Assembly: GCA_021155205.1 (NCBI GenBank)
Contig: JAJNPS010000011.1
Coordinates: forward strand, 62,001 to 126,000
DNA from: Rhodobacterales bacterium
GTDB lineage: Bacteria > Pseudomonadota > Alphaproteobacteria > Rhodobacterales > Rhodobacteraceae
Length of the DNA stretch: 64,000 nt
Direction of reading: 5' to 3'
How positions within the stretch are numbered: position 1 is the first letter of the stretch; each line of letters starts with the position of its first letter. Both the position numbers and the translations under genes were made by a program. The notes under the pieces are model-generated. The model was not told the origin of the DNA and made no database searches. It was given only the letters and a program-made list of their open reading frames with translations. This document shows, one piece after another, positions 25,626 to 33,658 of this stretch.

Positions 25626-26597
25626 ATGCCCCGTGCCCCGAAACTGCCCCAGATCGACACCGAGGAGAGGTTTCTGGCGCAGGTGGCGTGGGCCTATCAC
25701 GTCGAGGGTCTGACGCAGGAAAAGGTCGCCGAAAAACTTGGCGCCACACGCCTGCGCGTCAACAAGGCCTTGGGCGATGCGCGGGCGCGGGGCCTCGTGC
25801 GGATCACCTTCAACACCGCTTTCGCCGCCTGCGCGGAACTGGAGGCGGCGCTGAAGGCGCGGTTCAAACTCAAGCAGGCCTATGTCGCCCCCGCGCCGAT
25901 GGACGCCCGCGATATCCAGATGGTCGTCGGCGCCGCCCTGGGGAACCTGCTGACCGAGGTTCTTGGCGATCCCGCGATCCGCCTCTTCGGCATGTCCTGG
26001 GGCAACACGCTCAACATCGCCACCCGGTTCGTCGGCGCGATGGAGCGTCCTGACCTGGAGGTGATTTCCGTCATGGGCGGCCTGACCCGTGGCTCTGACC
26101 TCAACAGTTTCGAGATCACCACCCGCCTTGCCGACCTGATCGGCGCGCAGCACAGCTATTTCACCGCGCCCCTCTATGCCGGTTCTCGCGAAAGCCGCGA
26201 CACGATCATGCAGCTGGATGTGTTCCGCGAGGTGGTCGAAAAGCTGCGCTCCGTCGACGCGATGGCGATGGCGGCGGGCGATCTGTCCACCCGGTCGCTG
26301 CTGATGCGCGACGGTTTGCCGTCGGATGTGACGATGGAGGAACTGATCGCGCTGGGCGGTGTCGGCGATGTCCTCGGCACCGTCATCGACGCGAACGGGC
26401 ATGCCTTGGATCACCCGATCAACGAACGCATCATCGGTATCGGGTTTGACGACCTTGCCCGCATCCCGAACGTCATCCTCGCCGCCGGGGGGGTACAAAA
26501 GGTCGCCGTCAACCGGGCCATCCTGTCGCGCGGCGTGGTCAACACCTTCGTCACCGACGAGGCGAGCGCCCGTGCCCTGCTGGACGCCACGCGGTGA
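25626..26597 (+). CDS. SorC/DeoR-type sugar-binding transcriptional regulator
   Basis: Regulator of 323 aa. The N-terminal HTH (about residues 20-60: VEGLTQEKVAEKLGATRLRV) is followed by a SorC-type phosphosugar-binding domain (about 65-320) with FGMSWGNTL, VISVMGGLTRGSDLN, and IGIGFDDLARIPNVILAAGG. These proteins usually repress or activate the adjacent sugar operon in response to a phosphorylated intermediate, here probably the product of the kinase encoded next. The stop overlaps the kinase start. Probable operators lie in 22343-22485. Confidence 0.9.
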   Translation: MPRAPKLPQIDTEERFLAQVAWAYHVEGLTQEKVAEKLGATRLRVNKALGDARARGLVRITFNTAFAACAELEAALKARFKLKQAYVAPAPMDARDIQMVVGAALGNLLTEVLGDPAIRLFGMSWGNTLNIATRFVGAMERPDLEVISVMGGLTRGSDLNSFEITTRLADLIGAQHSYFTAPLYAGSRESRDTIMQLDVFREVVEKLRSVDAMAMAAGDLSTRSLLMRDGLPSDVTMEELIALGGVGDVLGTVIDANGHALDHPINERIIGIGFDDLARIPNVILAAGGVQKVAVNRAILSRGVVNTFVTDEASARALLDATR

Positions 26598-28048
26598 GCC
26601 TGACCCTCGGCATCGACCTCGGCACGTCCGGCATCAAGGCCGCGATCCTCGAGGATGCCGCGCGCGTCCTTGCATCGGCCGCCCATCCCGTCGCGGTGTC
26701 GATCCCGCAAATGGGCTGGTCCGAACAGGACCCCGATCTTTGGGTTTCGACCGTCTGGGCCTGTCTTGACGACCTTGCGGCCAGCCATCCTGCCGAGATG
26801 GCCGCCGTGACGGGGATCGGTCTGTCGGGCCAGATGCTCGCCTGCCTGATCCTGGACGGCGATCTCAGACCCCTGCGCCCGGCAATGCTGTGGAACGACC
26901 AGCGCGCCATCGCCGAATGCGCCGACCTGTCGGCCCGTGTCCCCGACATCGGCAATCGCACGAATGGCACGCCGGACCCCGGCATCACGGCACCAAAGCT
27001 GCTGTGGCTTGCCAAGAACGAACCCAGGGTGCTTGCTCAGGCAAAAATGCTGATGCTGACCAAGGATTACGTGCGTCTCGCCCTGACCGGAGAGGTCGCT
27101 TGCGACCCGACAGACGCAGGTGGGACACAGCTTTTCGATTGCCGGGCAGGGAGCTGGGACCCAAAGCTTTGTCAGGCTCTGAATTGGGACCCGGCCCATC
27201 TGCCCCCGATCCTGAACCCCTGGGACGCCGCAGGGGCCCTCCGCCCCGCGCTCGCTCGACGCTGGGGCATGCGCGCGACCTTGCCCGTGGCGACAGGCTG
27301 CGGCGACAACATGGGATCGAGCCTCGGGGCAGGGGCCGCCACGCCCGGCGATGCGGTCCTGACCATCGGCACATCCGGCGTCGCCTGCCTGGTCGATGCG
27401 AAGTTCAGCCCCGGCCCGCAAAGCGCCATCCTGACCTCGGCCCACGCCGCCCCCAACGCCTATCTGTCGATGGGCGTCGTGATGGCCGCCACCGCCGCCC
27501 TCGACTGGACGGCCCGGCTGACCGGCATGACCCCCGCTGCCCTTGTCGCGGCTGCAACCGACCTGTCCCCGGCGCAGAGGGCCGACGCCCCGATTTTCCT
27601 TCCCGCCCTGAACGGCATCCGCACGCCCCTGAACCGCCCCGACGCGATGGGCCGCATGGACGGCCTCCATCCCGGCGTCACGCCCGCAAGTCTCGGCTAT
27701 GCACTCCTCGAAGGTGTTGCATTCCAGTTCGCCGACTGCATCGCCGCCCAACGTGCCGTTGGCGTCACCCCACCGAAAAGGTTCCTCGCCGTGGGCGGAG
27801 GTACGCGATCGACCCTTTGGGTGCAACTCCTCGCAACCATCCTCGACCACCCGGTCGATCTGCCCGAAGGGTCGGAAGTCGCCGGGCCAGCCGGGGCTGC
27901 CCGCCTCGCGTCGGTCGCTGCCGGCGCGCCGATCTCCACCCTCAGCACCCCGCGCCAAGCCCGCGCTACCATCCAGCCGGACCCGCAACTTGCCGCCCTG
28001 ATCGCCCCCCGCAAGACGCGCTTTGACCGGCTGACCGCCAGCCTGTGA
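26594..28048 (+). CDS. FGGY carbohydrate kinase, xylulokinase-like
   Basis: ATP-dependent sugar/polyol kinase, 484 aa, GTG start overlapping the regulator's stop. N-terminal phosphate loop GIDLGTSGIKAAI; WSEQDPDLWV; AMLWNDQRA; PGITAPKLLWL; catalytic-base Asp in TGCGDNMGSS; TIGTSGVACLVD; C-terminal FLAVGGGTRSTLWVQLL. Overall closest to XylB. However, the substrate-contacting MHG of xylulokinase (GQMHGATLLD in E. coli) reads GQMLACLILD here, so the usual His is missing. That suggests a substrate other than D-xylulose. Its stop codon abuts the stop of the convergent LysR gene with no gap. Confidence 0.88.
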   Translation: MSLTLGIDLGTSGIKAAILEDAARVLASAAHPVAVSIPQMGWSEQDPDLWVSTVWACLDDLAASHPAEMAAVTGIGLSGQMLACLILDGDLRPLRPAMLWNDQRAIAECADLSARVPDIGNRTNGTPDPGITAPKLLWLAKNEPRVLAQAKMLMLTKDYVRLALTGEVACDPTDAGGTQLFDCRAGSWDPKLCQALNWDPAHLPPILNPWDAAGALRPALARRWGMRATLPVATGCGDNMGSSLGAGAATPGDAVLTIGTSGVACLVDAKFSPGPQSAILTSAHAAPNAYLSMGVVMAATAALDWTARLTGMTPAALVAAATDLSPAQRADAPIFLPALNGIRTPLNRPDAMGRMDGLHPGVTPASLGYALLEGVAFQFADCIAAQRAVGVTPPKRFLAVGGGTRSTLWVQLLATILDHPVDLPEGSEVAGPAGAARLASVAAGAPISTLSTPRQARATIQPDPQLAALIAPRKTRFDRLTASL

Positions 28049-28930
28049 CTACAGGACCGACCAGCCCGCCGCCGCCGCCTTCAGATGCGCCAGGAATTTC
28101 TGCACCTTCAGCGTTCGGTGCAAATCCACATGCGTCACCGCCCAGAGCGGGCTGGCCCATTCCGGCAAGGGCGGCATGATCTCCACCAGTGCGGGGTCGG
28201 CCGCCGCCTCGCCCGGCCGCACGAATCCGATCCCGATCCCCATGCGCACCGCAGGCTCGATCGCCACCACCTCGGTCGTGCGAAAGACGATGCTGGCCTC
28301 GGGCACGTGGGCATGCAGCCAGACATAGAACGGGGCGCGGCTGTCATGGGTGTCGGGGCCGATGAACCGGTGCCGGGCTAGGTCCTCGACGCCGGACGGA
28401 CGCCCGAACCGCGCCACGTAGTCCGCGCTGGCATAAAGCCCCATGTGCAATTCGGCCAGCGGCTGGGCCACGTAATCCGGCTCTTTCGGCGCAGCCCCGG
28501 CGCGGATCGCGACATGCGCCTCGCCCTGCTCCAGCCGGAACAGCCGCATGTCCGACAGATAGCGGATGCGCACGCCGGGATGTTCCGCCTGGAACGCAGC
28601 AAGAACCGGCGTGACCAGACGCGCAATGCCGGAAATTGCGGTAATCACCAGCTCGCCCGTCACATGTTCGCCCAGGCCCTTGATGCGGCTGATCATCTGG
28701 GTGAAGTGCCCTTCGGCGCTGTCGGCCACGCCCATCAGATCGCGTCCCGCCTCGGTCGGGGCATAGCCGCGCGCGTGGCGCTGGAAAAGTTTGGTGCCCA
28801 GCCGCCGCTCCAGCGCGTCGACATGACGGATCACGGTGGCATGGTGAACGCCCAGAACTCCGGCCGCGCCCGATACGGTACCCAGCCGCGCCACCAGATA
28901 AGCGGTGCGGATCTCGTCCCAGTTCTGCAT
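28049..28930 (-). CDS. LysR family transcriptional regulator
   Basis: 293 aa. N-terminal winged helix (residues 1-60): IRTAYLVARLGTVSGAAGVL and HHATVIRHVDALERRLGTKLFQR. The substrate-binding domain follows, with GELVITAISGIARLVTPVL and YLSDMRLFRLEQGEAHVAIRAG. This 'VSGAAGVLGVHHATV' type resembles regulators that control transport or amino-acid genes. It is convergent with the kinase gene, and the nearest divergent gene is more than 500 bp away, so its target is unclear. Confidence 0.9.
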   Translation of the reverse strand: MQNWDEIRTAYLVARLGTVSGAAGVLGVHHATVIRHVDALERRLGTKLFQRHARGYAPTEAGRDLMGVADSAEGHFTQMISRIKGLGEHVTGELVITAISGIARLVTPVLAAFQAEHPGVRIRYLSDMRLFRLEQGEAHVAIRAGAAPKEPDYVAQPLAELHMGLYASADYVARFGRPSGVEDLARHRFIGPDTHDSRAPFYVWLHAHVPEASIVFRTTEVVAIEPAVRMGIGIGFVRPGEAAADPALVEIMPPLPEWASPLWAVTHVDLHRTLKVQKFLAHLKAAAAGWSVL

Positions 28931-29462
28931 CGCTCAACCCACCTTGTGCAACTGCGCACAATAATCGCCAGGCCCGCGCCGAATGCAATCCCTCGCCCCG
29001 CCGGACAGGCACAAGTCGGCCACTCCGCCAGTCACATGGAACATGCTGCCGCCACGCAGAAACTGGCAATTTCGCAGGTGCAGAAAGCCTTGGTTTTGCA
29101 GGATTCTTGAACAGTCTCCCCAAGACGTGATGCAACCAAGGGCTGAAGTTTACTGGACCCAACCCATATCATCCATTGAGCCCGTGACGGCAAACGGCCT
29201 CTGCAGTTTCCCGCTTTCGGTCTCAAAGCCGCGACTTCGCGATATGCCATGAATGGCAAGCCACGGAAAAATCGCGACATCGTGTCTTGAACTGAACGGT
29301 ATAGTTCATAACTTGACTGCATGACGACCTGCCCGTGCTGATTTGGTTGCGTCGTCTGACTAGACCGAACTTGTACAGGACGGCTTCCGCCCTGCAACCC
29401 TGACGGGTATCCCCTGCCATCACTTGGCACGGACCGGCCCGTCGCATCCAAAGGATACGATT
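28931..29462. other. Non-coding region between LysR gene and small secreted-protein gene
   Basis: No convincing gene in 532 bases on either strand; the open frames here have no ribosome-binding site or recognisable sequence. It holds a TetR/AcrR-like palindrome (29288-29308), a TTGACT box at about 29313, and the leader of the 29463 gene with AAAGGAT in front of its ATG. Confidence 0.5.
29288..29308. promoter_or_regulatory. TetR-operator-like inverted repeat
   Basis: TGAACT - 9 nt - AGTTCA with an internal GAACGGTATAG core, similar in look to operators of TetR/AcrR repressors. A TTGACT -35-like box begins 5 nt after it. No TetR gene is in the window, so the binding protein is unknown. Confidence 0.35.
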
Positions 29463-29816
29463 ATGTTCATCAAAACCGCAGCAACCGCCCTCACCGTCAT
29501 GGTCCTGGCCGGCTCCGCCTTTGCACAATCCGTGTCGCAGGGCGATGCCCAGCTTGCCGCTATTGCCGGCGTTCCGGCTGGTGCCCTGTCAACCCCTGAT
29601 CTGGTCAATCTGATCAATGCGCGGGAAAGCGGCGACCAGAGCACGGTGAAATTTATCCTGTCCAAGGCCGGCATCGGCGCGACGCGCGCGGGCAACTACT
29701 CCGCCTCTGTCGCGACCGGATCGGGCTGGGACATGGTGGCACGCGCGAATGGCGTACAGCCTGGACAATACACGCCGTCCGAACTGGCGCAGATGGAATA
29801 TGAACGTCTGAACTGA
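29463..29816 (+). CDS. Small secreted protein with a duplicated motif
   Basis: 117 aa, not assigned to a named family. Signal peptide at residues 1-22 (AATALTVMVLAGSAFAQ). The mature part contains two related segments, LAAIAGVPAGALSTPDLVNL (about 31-50) and MVARANGVQPGQYTPSELAQ (about 89-108), an internal duplication of the form A..GV.pG..Tp.eL. Start at 29463 has AAAGGA 6 nt upstream. A strong terminator follows at 29863, so it is a stand-alone unit. Short secreted proteins with this repeat are common in Rhodobacteraceae; function unknown. Confidence 0.75.
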   Translation: MFIKTAATALTVMVLAGSAFAQSVSQGDAQLAAIAGVPAGALSTPDLVNLINARESGDQSTVKFILSKAGIGATRAGNYSASVATGSGWDMVARANGVQPGQYTPSELAQMEYERLN

Positions 29817-29862
29817 TTTGCAGGCCATGCATCTGACGCAAGGCCCGACAATGCTCCCCACA

Positions 29863-29895
29863 CCGCGCTGCAGCATCCGTTGCAGCGCGGTTTTT
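29863..29895 (+). terminator. Intrinsic terminator after the small secreted-protein gene
   Basis: CCGCGCTGCA - 8 nt - TGCAGCGCGG perfect 10-bp stem followed by TTTTT. Confidence 0.85.
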
Positions 29896-30131
29896 CATAG
29901 CAGTTCCCTTGTTCGGCCTTCTGCCCAGGTGAACCGGCCATGGATTGACCCCGCGACCGGCCAAGCTCGGCCATGAGGGGCGTCAAACCCGGCACCACTT
30001 GACACCTGCCCCCCTCCCGACCTATCAGCCCCCCAATTACCCGGAGGTCCCAGGCTTCCGGTCCCTTGGCCATATGCCGGGATCGCCACCTGCCAGCGCG
30101 TTGCGCCCGCAGGTGTCGCCTTGCATTGGGC

Positions 30132-30160
30132 TTGGGCCTTTCACCGCCGGACCCCATATC
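30132..30160 (+). promoter_or_regulatory. Possible promoter of ffh
   Basis: TTGGGC (30132-30137), 17-bp spacer, CATATC (30155-30160); transcription would begin near 30167. The remaining sequence between 29896 and 30131 shows no gene and no 4.5S RNA. Confidence 0.4.
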
Positions 30161-30188
30161 CGGCACACCGCAGCGGTAGGAGCCGAAC

Positions 30189-31673
30189 ATGTTCGAAAGC
30201 CTGTCAGAACGCCTGGGCTCGGTCTTTGACCGCCTGACCAAACAGGGCGCGCTGTCCGAGGCCGACGTCGACACCGCACTCCGCGAGGTCCGCGTGGCCC
30301 TCCTGGAGGCGGACGTTTCGCTGGAGGTCGCGCGCAACTTCGTCAAGGCGGTCAAGACCCGCGCCATCGGCCAGTCCGTCACCAAATCCGTCACCCCCGG
30401 CCAGCAGGTCGTCAAGATCGTCCATGACGAACTGATCAAGGTGCTGGCAGGCGACGGCGAACCCGATGCGCTGAAGATCGACAATCCGCCCAGCGTCATC
30501 CTTATGGTCGGCCTGCAGGGGTCGGGGAAAACCACGACGACCGCGAAACTGGCGAAACGGCTGAAAGACAAGAACGGCAAGCGCGTTCTGCTGGCGTCGC
30601 TCGACACCAACCGCCCCGCGGCGATGGAGCAGTTGCAGATCCTCGCGGCGCAGGTCGGCGTCGATTGCCTTCCCATCGTCAAGGGCGAAACCGCCGTCCA
30701 GATCGCCAAGCGTGCCAGGACGCAAGCCAACCTCGGCGGCTATGACGTCCTTTTCCTCGACACCGCCGGGCGCCTGCACATCGACGAAGTCCTTATGGAC
30801 GAGGTGCAGGCCGTCCGCGACATCGCCCAGCCCCGCGAAACCCTGCTGGTGGTGGACGGCCTCACCGGGCAGGATGCCGTCAATGTCGCGACGGAATTCG
30901 ACGGCAAGGTCGGCATCTCCGGCGTCGTCCTGACGCGCATGGACGGCGACGGGCGGGGCGGCGCTGCCCTGTCGATGCGCGCGATCACCGGCAAGCCCAT
31001 CCGCTTTGTCGGCTTGGGCGAAAAGATGGACGCGATCGAGACGTTCGAGGCGGACCGCGTCGCAGGCCGCATCCTCGGCATGGGCGACATCGTGGCGCTG
31101 GTCGAAAAGGCGCGCGAGACGTTCGAGGCGGAACGGGCCGAACGCATGGCTAGGCGCTTTGCCAAAGGGTTGTTCAACATGAACGACCTGCGCGCCCAGC
31201 TGGAACAGATGCTGAAAATGGGCGGCATGCAGGGCTTGATGGGCATGATGCCCGGCATGGGCAAAGTTGCCAAACAGGCCGAAGAGGCGGGTTTTGACGA
31301 CCGCATGCTGCGCCAGCAGATCGCCCTGATCCAGTCGATGACCAAGCGCGAACGCGCCAACCCCGACCTTCTGGCCGCCAGCCGCAAGAAGCGCGTCGCC
31401 GCAGGTGCCGGCATGGACGTCTCGGACCTGAACCGTCTCTTGAAGCAGCACAAGCAGATGGCCGAGATGATGAAAAAGATGGGCAAGGGTGGCATGATGA
31501 AACAGGCCATCAAGCAGATGATGGGCAAGGGTGGCATGCCCGACCCCTCCAAGATGACCCCAGAACAGCTTGAGGAAGCCGCCCGCGGCATGAAGCAAAG
31601 CATGGGCGGGATGGGCATGCCGCGCGGCATGACCCTGCCTGCGGGCCTGTCGGGGTTGATGAAAAAGAAATGA
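30189..31673 (+). CDS. ffh: Signal recognition particle GTPase Ffh (SRP54)
   Basis: Binds signal sequences on ribosomes and delivers them with 4.5S RNA to FtsY at the membrane; 494 aa. N domain (about 1-90), G domain with GLQGSGKTTTTAKLA, LLASLDTNRPAAMEQL, FLDTAGRLHIDE, and LTRMDGDGRGGAALS. The Met-rich M domain at about 325-494 carries MGMMPGMG-type stretches and ends MTLPAGLSGLMKKK. The C-terminal tail is extended, with Met- and Gly-rich sequence (KMGKGGMMKQAIKQMMGKGG). It heads the ffh-aroQ-rpsP-rimM-trmD island. Confidence 0.97.
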   Translation: MFESLSERLGSVFDRLTKQGALSEADVDTALREVRVALLEADVSLEVARNFVKAVKTRAIGQSVTKSVTPGQQVVKIVHDELIKVLAGDGEPDALKIDNPPSVILMVGLQGSGKTTTTAKLAKRLKDKNGKRVLLASLDTNRPAAMEQLQILAAQVGVDCLPIVKGETAVQIAKRARTQANLGGYDVLFLDTAGRLHIDEVLMDEVQAVRDIAQPRETLLVVDGLTGQDAVNVATEFDGKVGISGVVLTRMDGDGRGGAALSMRAITGKPIRFVGLGEKMDAIETFEADRVAGRILGMGDIVALVEKARETFEAERAERMARRFAKGLFNMNDLRAQLEQMLKMGGMQGLMGMMPGMGKVAKQAEEAGFDDRMLRQQIALIQSMTKRERANPDLLAASRKKRVAAGAGMDVSDLNRLLKQHKQMAEMMKKMGKGGMMKQAIKQMMGKGGMPDPSKMTPEQLEEAARGMKQSMGGMGMPRGMTLPAGLSGLMKKK

Positions 31674-32233
31674 CGCGGCACCGCCCTCTGGCAGAAAAAT
31701 TTTCGTCCGAAAATTTTTCGGCGGCGCACAGCCATGCGCCCGTGTTGCAGACAGAGCGCCTGCGTCTTCGCATGCCGGTGCTGGCGGATTTCGCCTATCG
31801 TATGGATTTCTACGCATCCGACCGCGCCGACTGGGAAGGCGGCCCCTTCACCCGCGAACAGGCCTGGCGCATCTTTGCCTCCGAGGTCGGCCAATGGCCG
31901 CTGATGGGCTTTGGTCCGTTTTCGATTGATATGGACGGCACTTATGTCGGCGAGGTCGGCATCTACCGGCCCGAAGGCTATCCCGAACCGGAACTTGGCT
32001 GGTTCGTCACCGAAGCCGCCGAGGGCAGGGGGATCGCCGCCGAAGGCGCGCGCGCCGTGCTGGGCCGGACCCGTGCCACATTCGGCTGGGACCATGTCGA
32101 CAACTACATCGACCCCGGCAACGCGCGGTCGATTGCGCTCGCCCTGCGACTGGGTGGTGTGCAGGTCGACGCCCCCGGCGTGGACGCGGGCGATGTGGTG
32201 ATCCGACACGACCTTCGGGGGGGACTGATATGA
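31670..32233 (+). CDS. GNAT family N-acetyltransferase (first of tandem pair)
   Basis: RimJ/RimL-type acetyltransferase, 187 aa as given: TERLRLRMPVLADFAYRMDF, then EPELGWFVTEAAEGRGIAAE (acetyl-CoA loop) and NARSIALALRLGG. The ATG overlaps the ffh stop. Residues 9-17 (EKFSSENFS) are encoded by a 12-bp AT-rich inverted repeat that looks like the ffh terminator, so the true start may be the GTG at 31742 (VLQTERLRL). Substrate unknown. It overlaps and is paralogous to the next gene. Confidence 0.82.
   Translation: MTRHRPLAEKFSSENFSAAHSHAPVLQTERLRLRMPVLADFAYRMDFYASDRADWEGGPFTREQAWRIFASEVGQWPLMGFGPFSIDMDGTYVGEVGIYRPEGYPEPELGWFVTEAAEGRGIAAEGARAVLGRTRATFGWDHVDNYIDPGNARSIALALRLGGVQVDAPGVDAGDVVIRHDLRGGLI
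31694..31719. terminator. AT-rich perfect palindrome at the ffh/GNAT junction
   Basis: GAAAAATTTTCG - TC - CGAAAATTTTTC, 12-bp perfect arms, beginning 21 nt after the ffh stop. The T-run on either strand fits a bidirectional terminator, yet it lies inside the open frame of the first GNAT. Confidence 0.6.
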
Positions 32234-32856
32234 CCCCTTGGTCGTCTCCCCTCGCCCCGGCCATGCAGGTTCAGGCAGCGGCCCTCGCTGCCGTCGTGCC
32301 GGCCCTGCGCACCGACCGGCTGTTCCTGCGGGTGCCGCGTCTGGCTGACTTCGACGCCTCTGCTGCGATCTTCCGGTCGGACCGTGCCGTCCATATCGGC
32401 AGACCCTATACCATCGAGGATGCCTGGGACGATTTTTGCCGCCTCAGCGCGGGCTGGCTGCTGCGCGGACACGGCATCTGGACGGTCGAAACCCACCCGA
32501 GGGCATCCGTCGGTTTCGTGCTGATCGGGTTCGAACCGGGCGACGCCGAGCCGGAACTGGGCTGGTTCCTGTCCGACCACGCCCAGGGCCATGGCTATGC
32601 CACCGAAGCCGCCCGCGCGGCCCGCGCGTATGGCTTTGCCACGCTCGGTCTGGCGCGGCTGGTCAGCTATGTGGCACCGGCCAACCGCGCTTCGGCACAT
32701 GTCGCCGAACGGCTCGGCGCGGGGATCGAGGGTCAACTGGACGGCTCCGACATCTGGGTCCACCGCCCCGTCGCGAAGGGCGCGGTCCCTGCGCGCGCAG
32801 AGACGGAAAGAAGACCGAAGCAAGACGCAATGAAGACGTCGAAAAGGGGGGATTGA
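32230..32856 (+). CDS. GNAT family N-acetyltransferase (second of tandem pair)
   Basis: 208 aa. LRTDRLFLRVPRLADFDAS, EPELGWFLSDHAQGHGYATE (acetyl-CoA loop) and NRASAHVAERLGAG match the RimJ/RimL-type fold and align with the preceding protein (both contain EPELGWF), pointing to tandem duplication. The basic C-terminal tail (RAETERRPKQDAMKTSKRGD) is not part of the fold. Start overlaps the previous stop; the stop overlaps the aroQ start, so the three genes are coupled. Confidence 0.87.
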   Translation: MTPWSSPLAPAMQVQAAALAAVVPALRTDRLFLRVPRLADFDASAAIFRSDRAVHIGRPYTIEDAWDDFCRLSAGWLLRGHGIWTVETHPRASVGFVLIGFEPGDAEPELGWFLSDHAQGHGYATEAARAARAYGFATLGLARLVSYVAPANRASAHVAERLGAGIEGQLDGSDIWVHRPVAKGAVPARAETERRPKQDAMKTSKRGD

Positions 32857-33149
32857 TGGACACCACCGCCCGCGCGGCTGCGCTGCTGAAAGACCACCGC
32901 GACGCCATCGACCGGCTGGATGCGATCCTTGTCTACACGCTTGCCGAACGGTTCAAGCAGACCCAAGCCGTCGGCCGCCTCAAGGCCGAGCATGATCTGC
33001 CGCCGTCCGACCCCGCCCGCGAGGCGACACAGATGGCGCGGCTGGAAGATCTGTCCAAGGCCGCCGATCTTGACCCCGATCTGGCCAAGAAATTCCTGAC
33101 CTTCATTATCCGCGAAGTCATCAGGCATCACGAGAAACTGCAGAAATAG
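32856..33149 (+). CDS. aroQ: Chorismate mutase, AroQ class
   Basis: Converts chorismate to prephenate for Phe/Tyr synthesis; 97 aa, all-helical single domain. Seen: HRDAIDRLDAILVYTLAERFKQTQAVGRLK with the conserved Arg/Lys of the AroQ active site and REVIRHHEKLQK at the C-terminus. The ATG at 32856 overlaps the GNAT stop (TGATG). Although the reading frame is open far upstream, that part is the GNAT gene in another frame. Position before rpsP is usual for Rhodobacteraceae. Confidence 0.93.
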   Translation: MDTTARAAALLKDHRDAIDRLDAILVYTLAERFKQTQAVGRLKAEHDLPPSDPAREATQMARLEDLSKAADLDPDLAKKFLTFIIREVIRHHEKLQK

Positions 33150-33205
33150 CAACCCCATGCGGTGCATGTCGCACCGAATACCAAACCCGAAGGAGACGAC
33201 CCGAA

Positions 33206-33568
33206 ATGGCAATGAAAATCCGTCTGGCCCGTGGCGGCAGCAAGAAACGCCCGTTCTATTCCATCGTGGCGACCGACAGCCGCATGCCGCGCGATGGCCG
33301 GTTTCTGGAAAAGCTTGGCACCTACAACCCGCTTCTGGCCAAGGATGACGAGAACCGCGTCAAGATGGACATGGACCGCGTGAACCACTGGCTCGCCCAG
33401 GGCGCACAGCCTACCGACCGCATCGCCCGCATGCTTGAGGCCGCAGGTGCACGCCCCAAGGCAGCCCGCTCGAACCCCAAATCCGCCGTGCCGGGCAAGC
33501 GTATGACCGAACTTGCCGCCAAGAAAGCCGCGCGTGCCGCCGCCCCGGCAGAAGCTGCGTCCGAGTAG
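33206..33568 (+). CDS. rpsP: 30S ribosomal protein S16
   Basis: 120 aa; begins MAMKIRLARGGSKKRPFYSI, with DSRMPRDGRFLEKLGTYNPL as the family signature. The C-terminal Ala/Lys-rich extension (about residues 85-120) is typical of alphaproteobacterial S16. AAGGAG precedes the start. A small hairpin (CGGTGC-ATGTC-GCACCG) lies about 30 nt upstream. Confidence 0.98.
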   Translation: MAMKIRLARGGSKKRPFYSIVATDSRMPRDGRFLEKLGTYNPLLAKDDENRVKMDMDRVNHWLAQGAQPTDRIARMLEAAGARPKAARSNPKSAVPGKRMTELAAKKAARAAAPAEAASE

Positions 33569-33585
33569 TCGACAGGCCGACATTT

Positions 33586-33615
33586 CCCGCGTCCCCAATG
33601 GGGGCGCGGGCTATA
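33586..33615 (+). terminator. Hairpin after rpsP
   Basis: CCCGCGTCCCC - AAT - GGGGGCGCGGG: 11-bp stem with one U-G pair, followed by CTATATCTCTTTC. The U-tract is interrupted, so termination may be partial, which would let a fraction of transcripts reach rimM and trmD. Confidence 0.6.
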
Positions 33616-33658
33616 TCTCTTTCTCAGGACCACGTGCGATGACCCTGGTACCTGCCAA

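Noticed and set aside
24732..26498. 588-codon open frame on the minus strand across permease and SorC genes
   Set aside because: Antisense shadow of three well-supported genes; composition (Asp, Gly, Arg, His, Gln-rich) is typical for reverse-frame translations in GC-rich DNA.
29032..29451. 139-codon open frame in the long non-coding region
   Set aside because: No ribosome-binding site, no recognisable motif, irregular Cys/Ser-rich sequence, and it overlaps the operator-like palindrome and the leader of the 29463 gene.
29896..30188. Possible 4.5S (SRP) RNA gene next to ffh
   Set aside because: The conserved SRP Alu-less core with its GGAAG tetraloop and CAGGTCAGG-type arm is not found.
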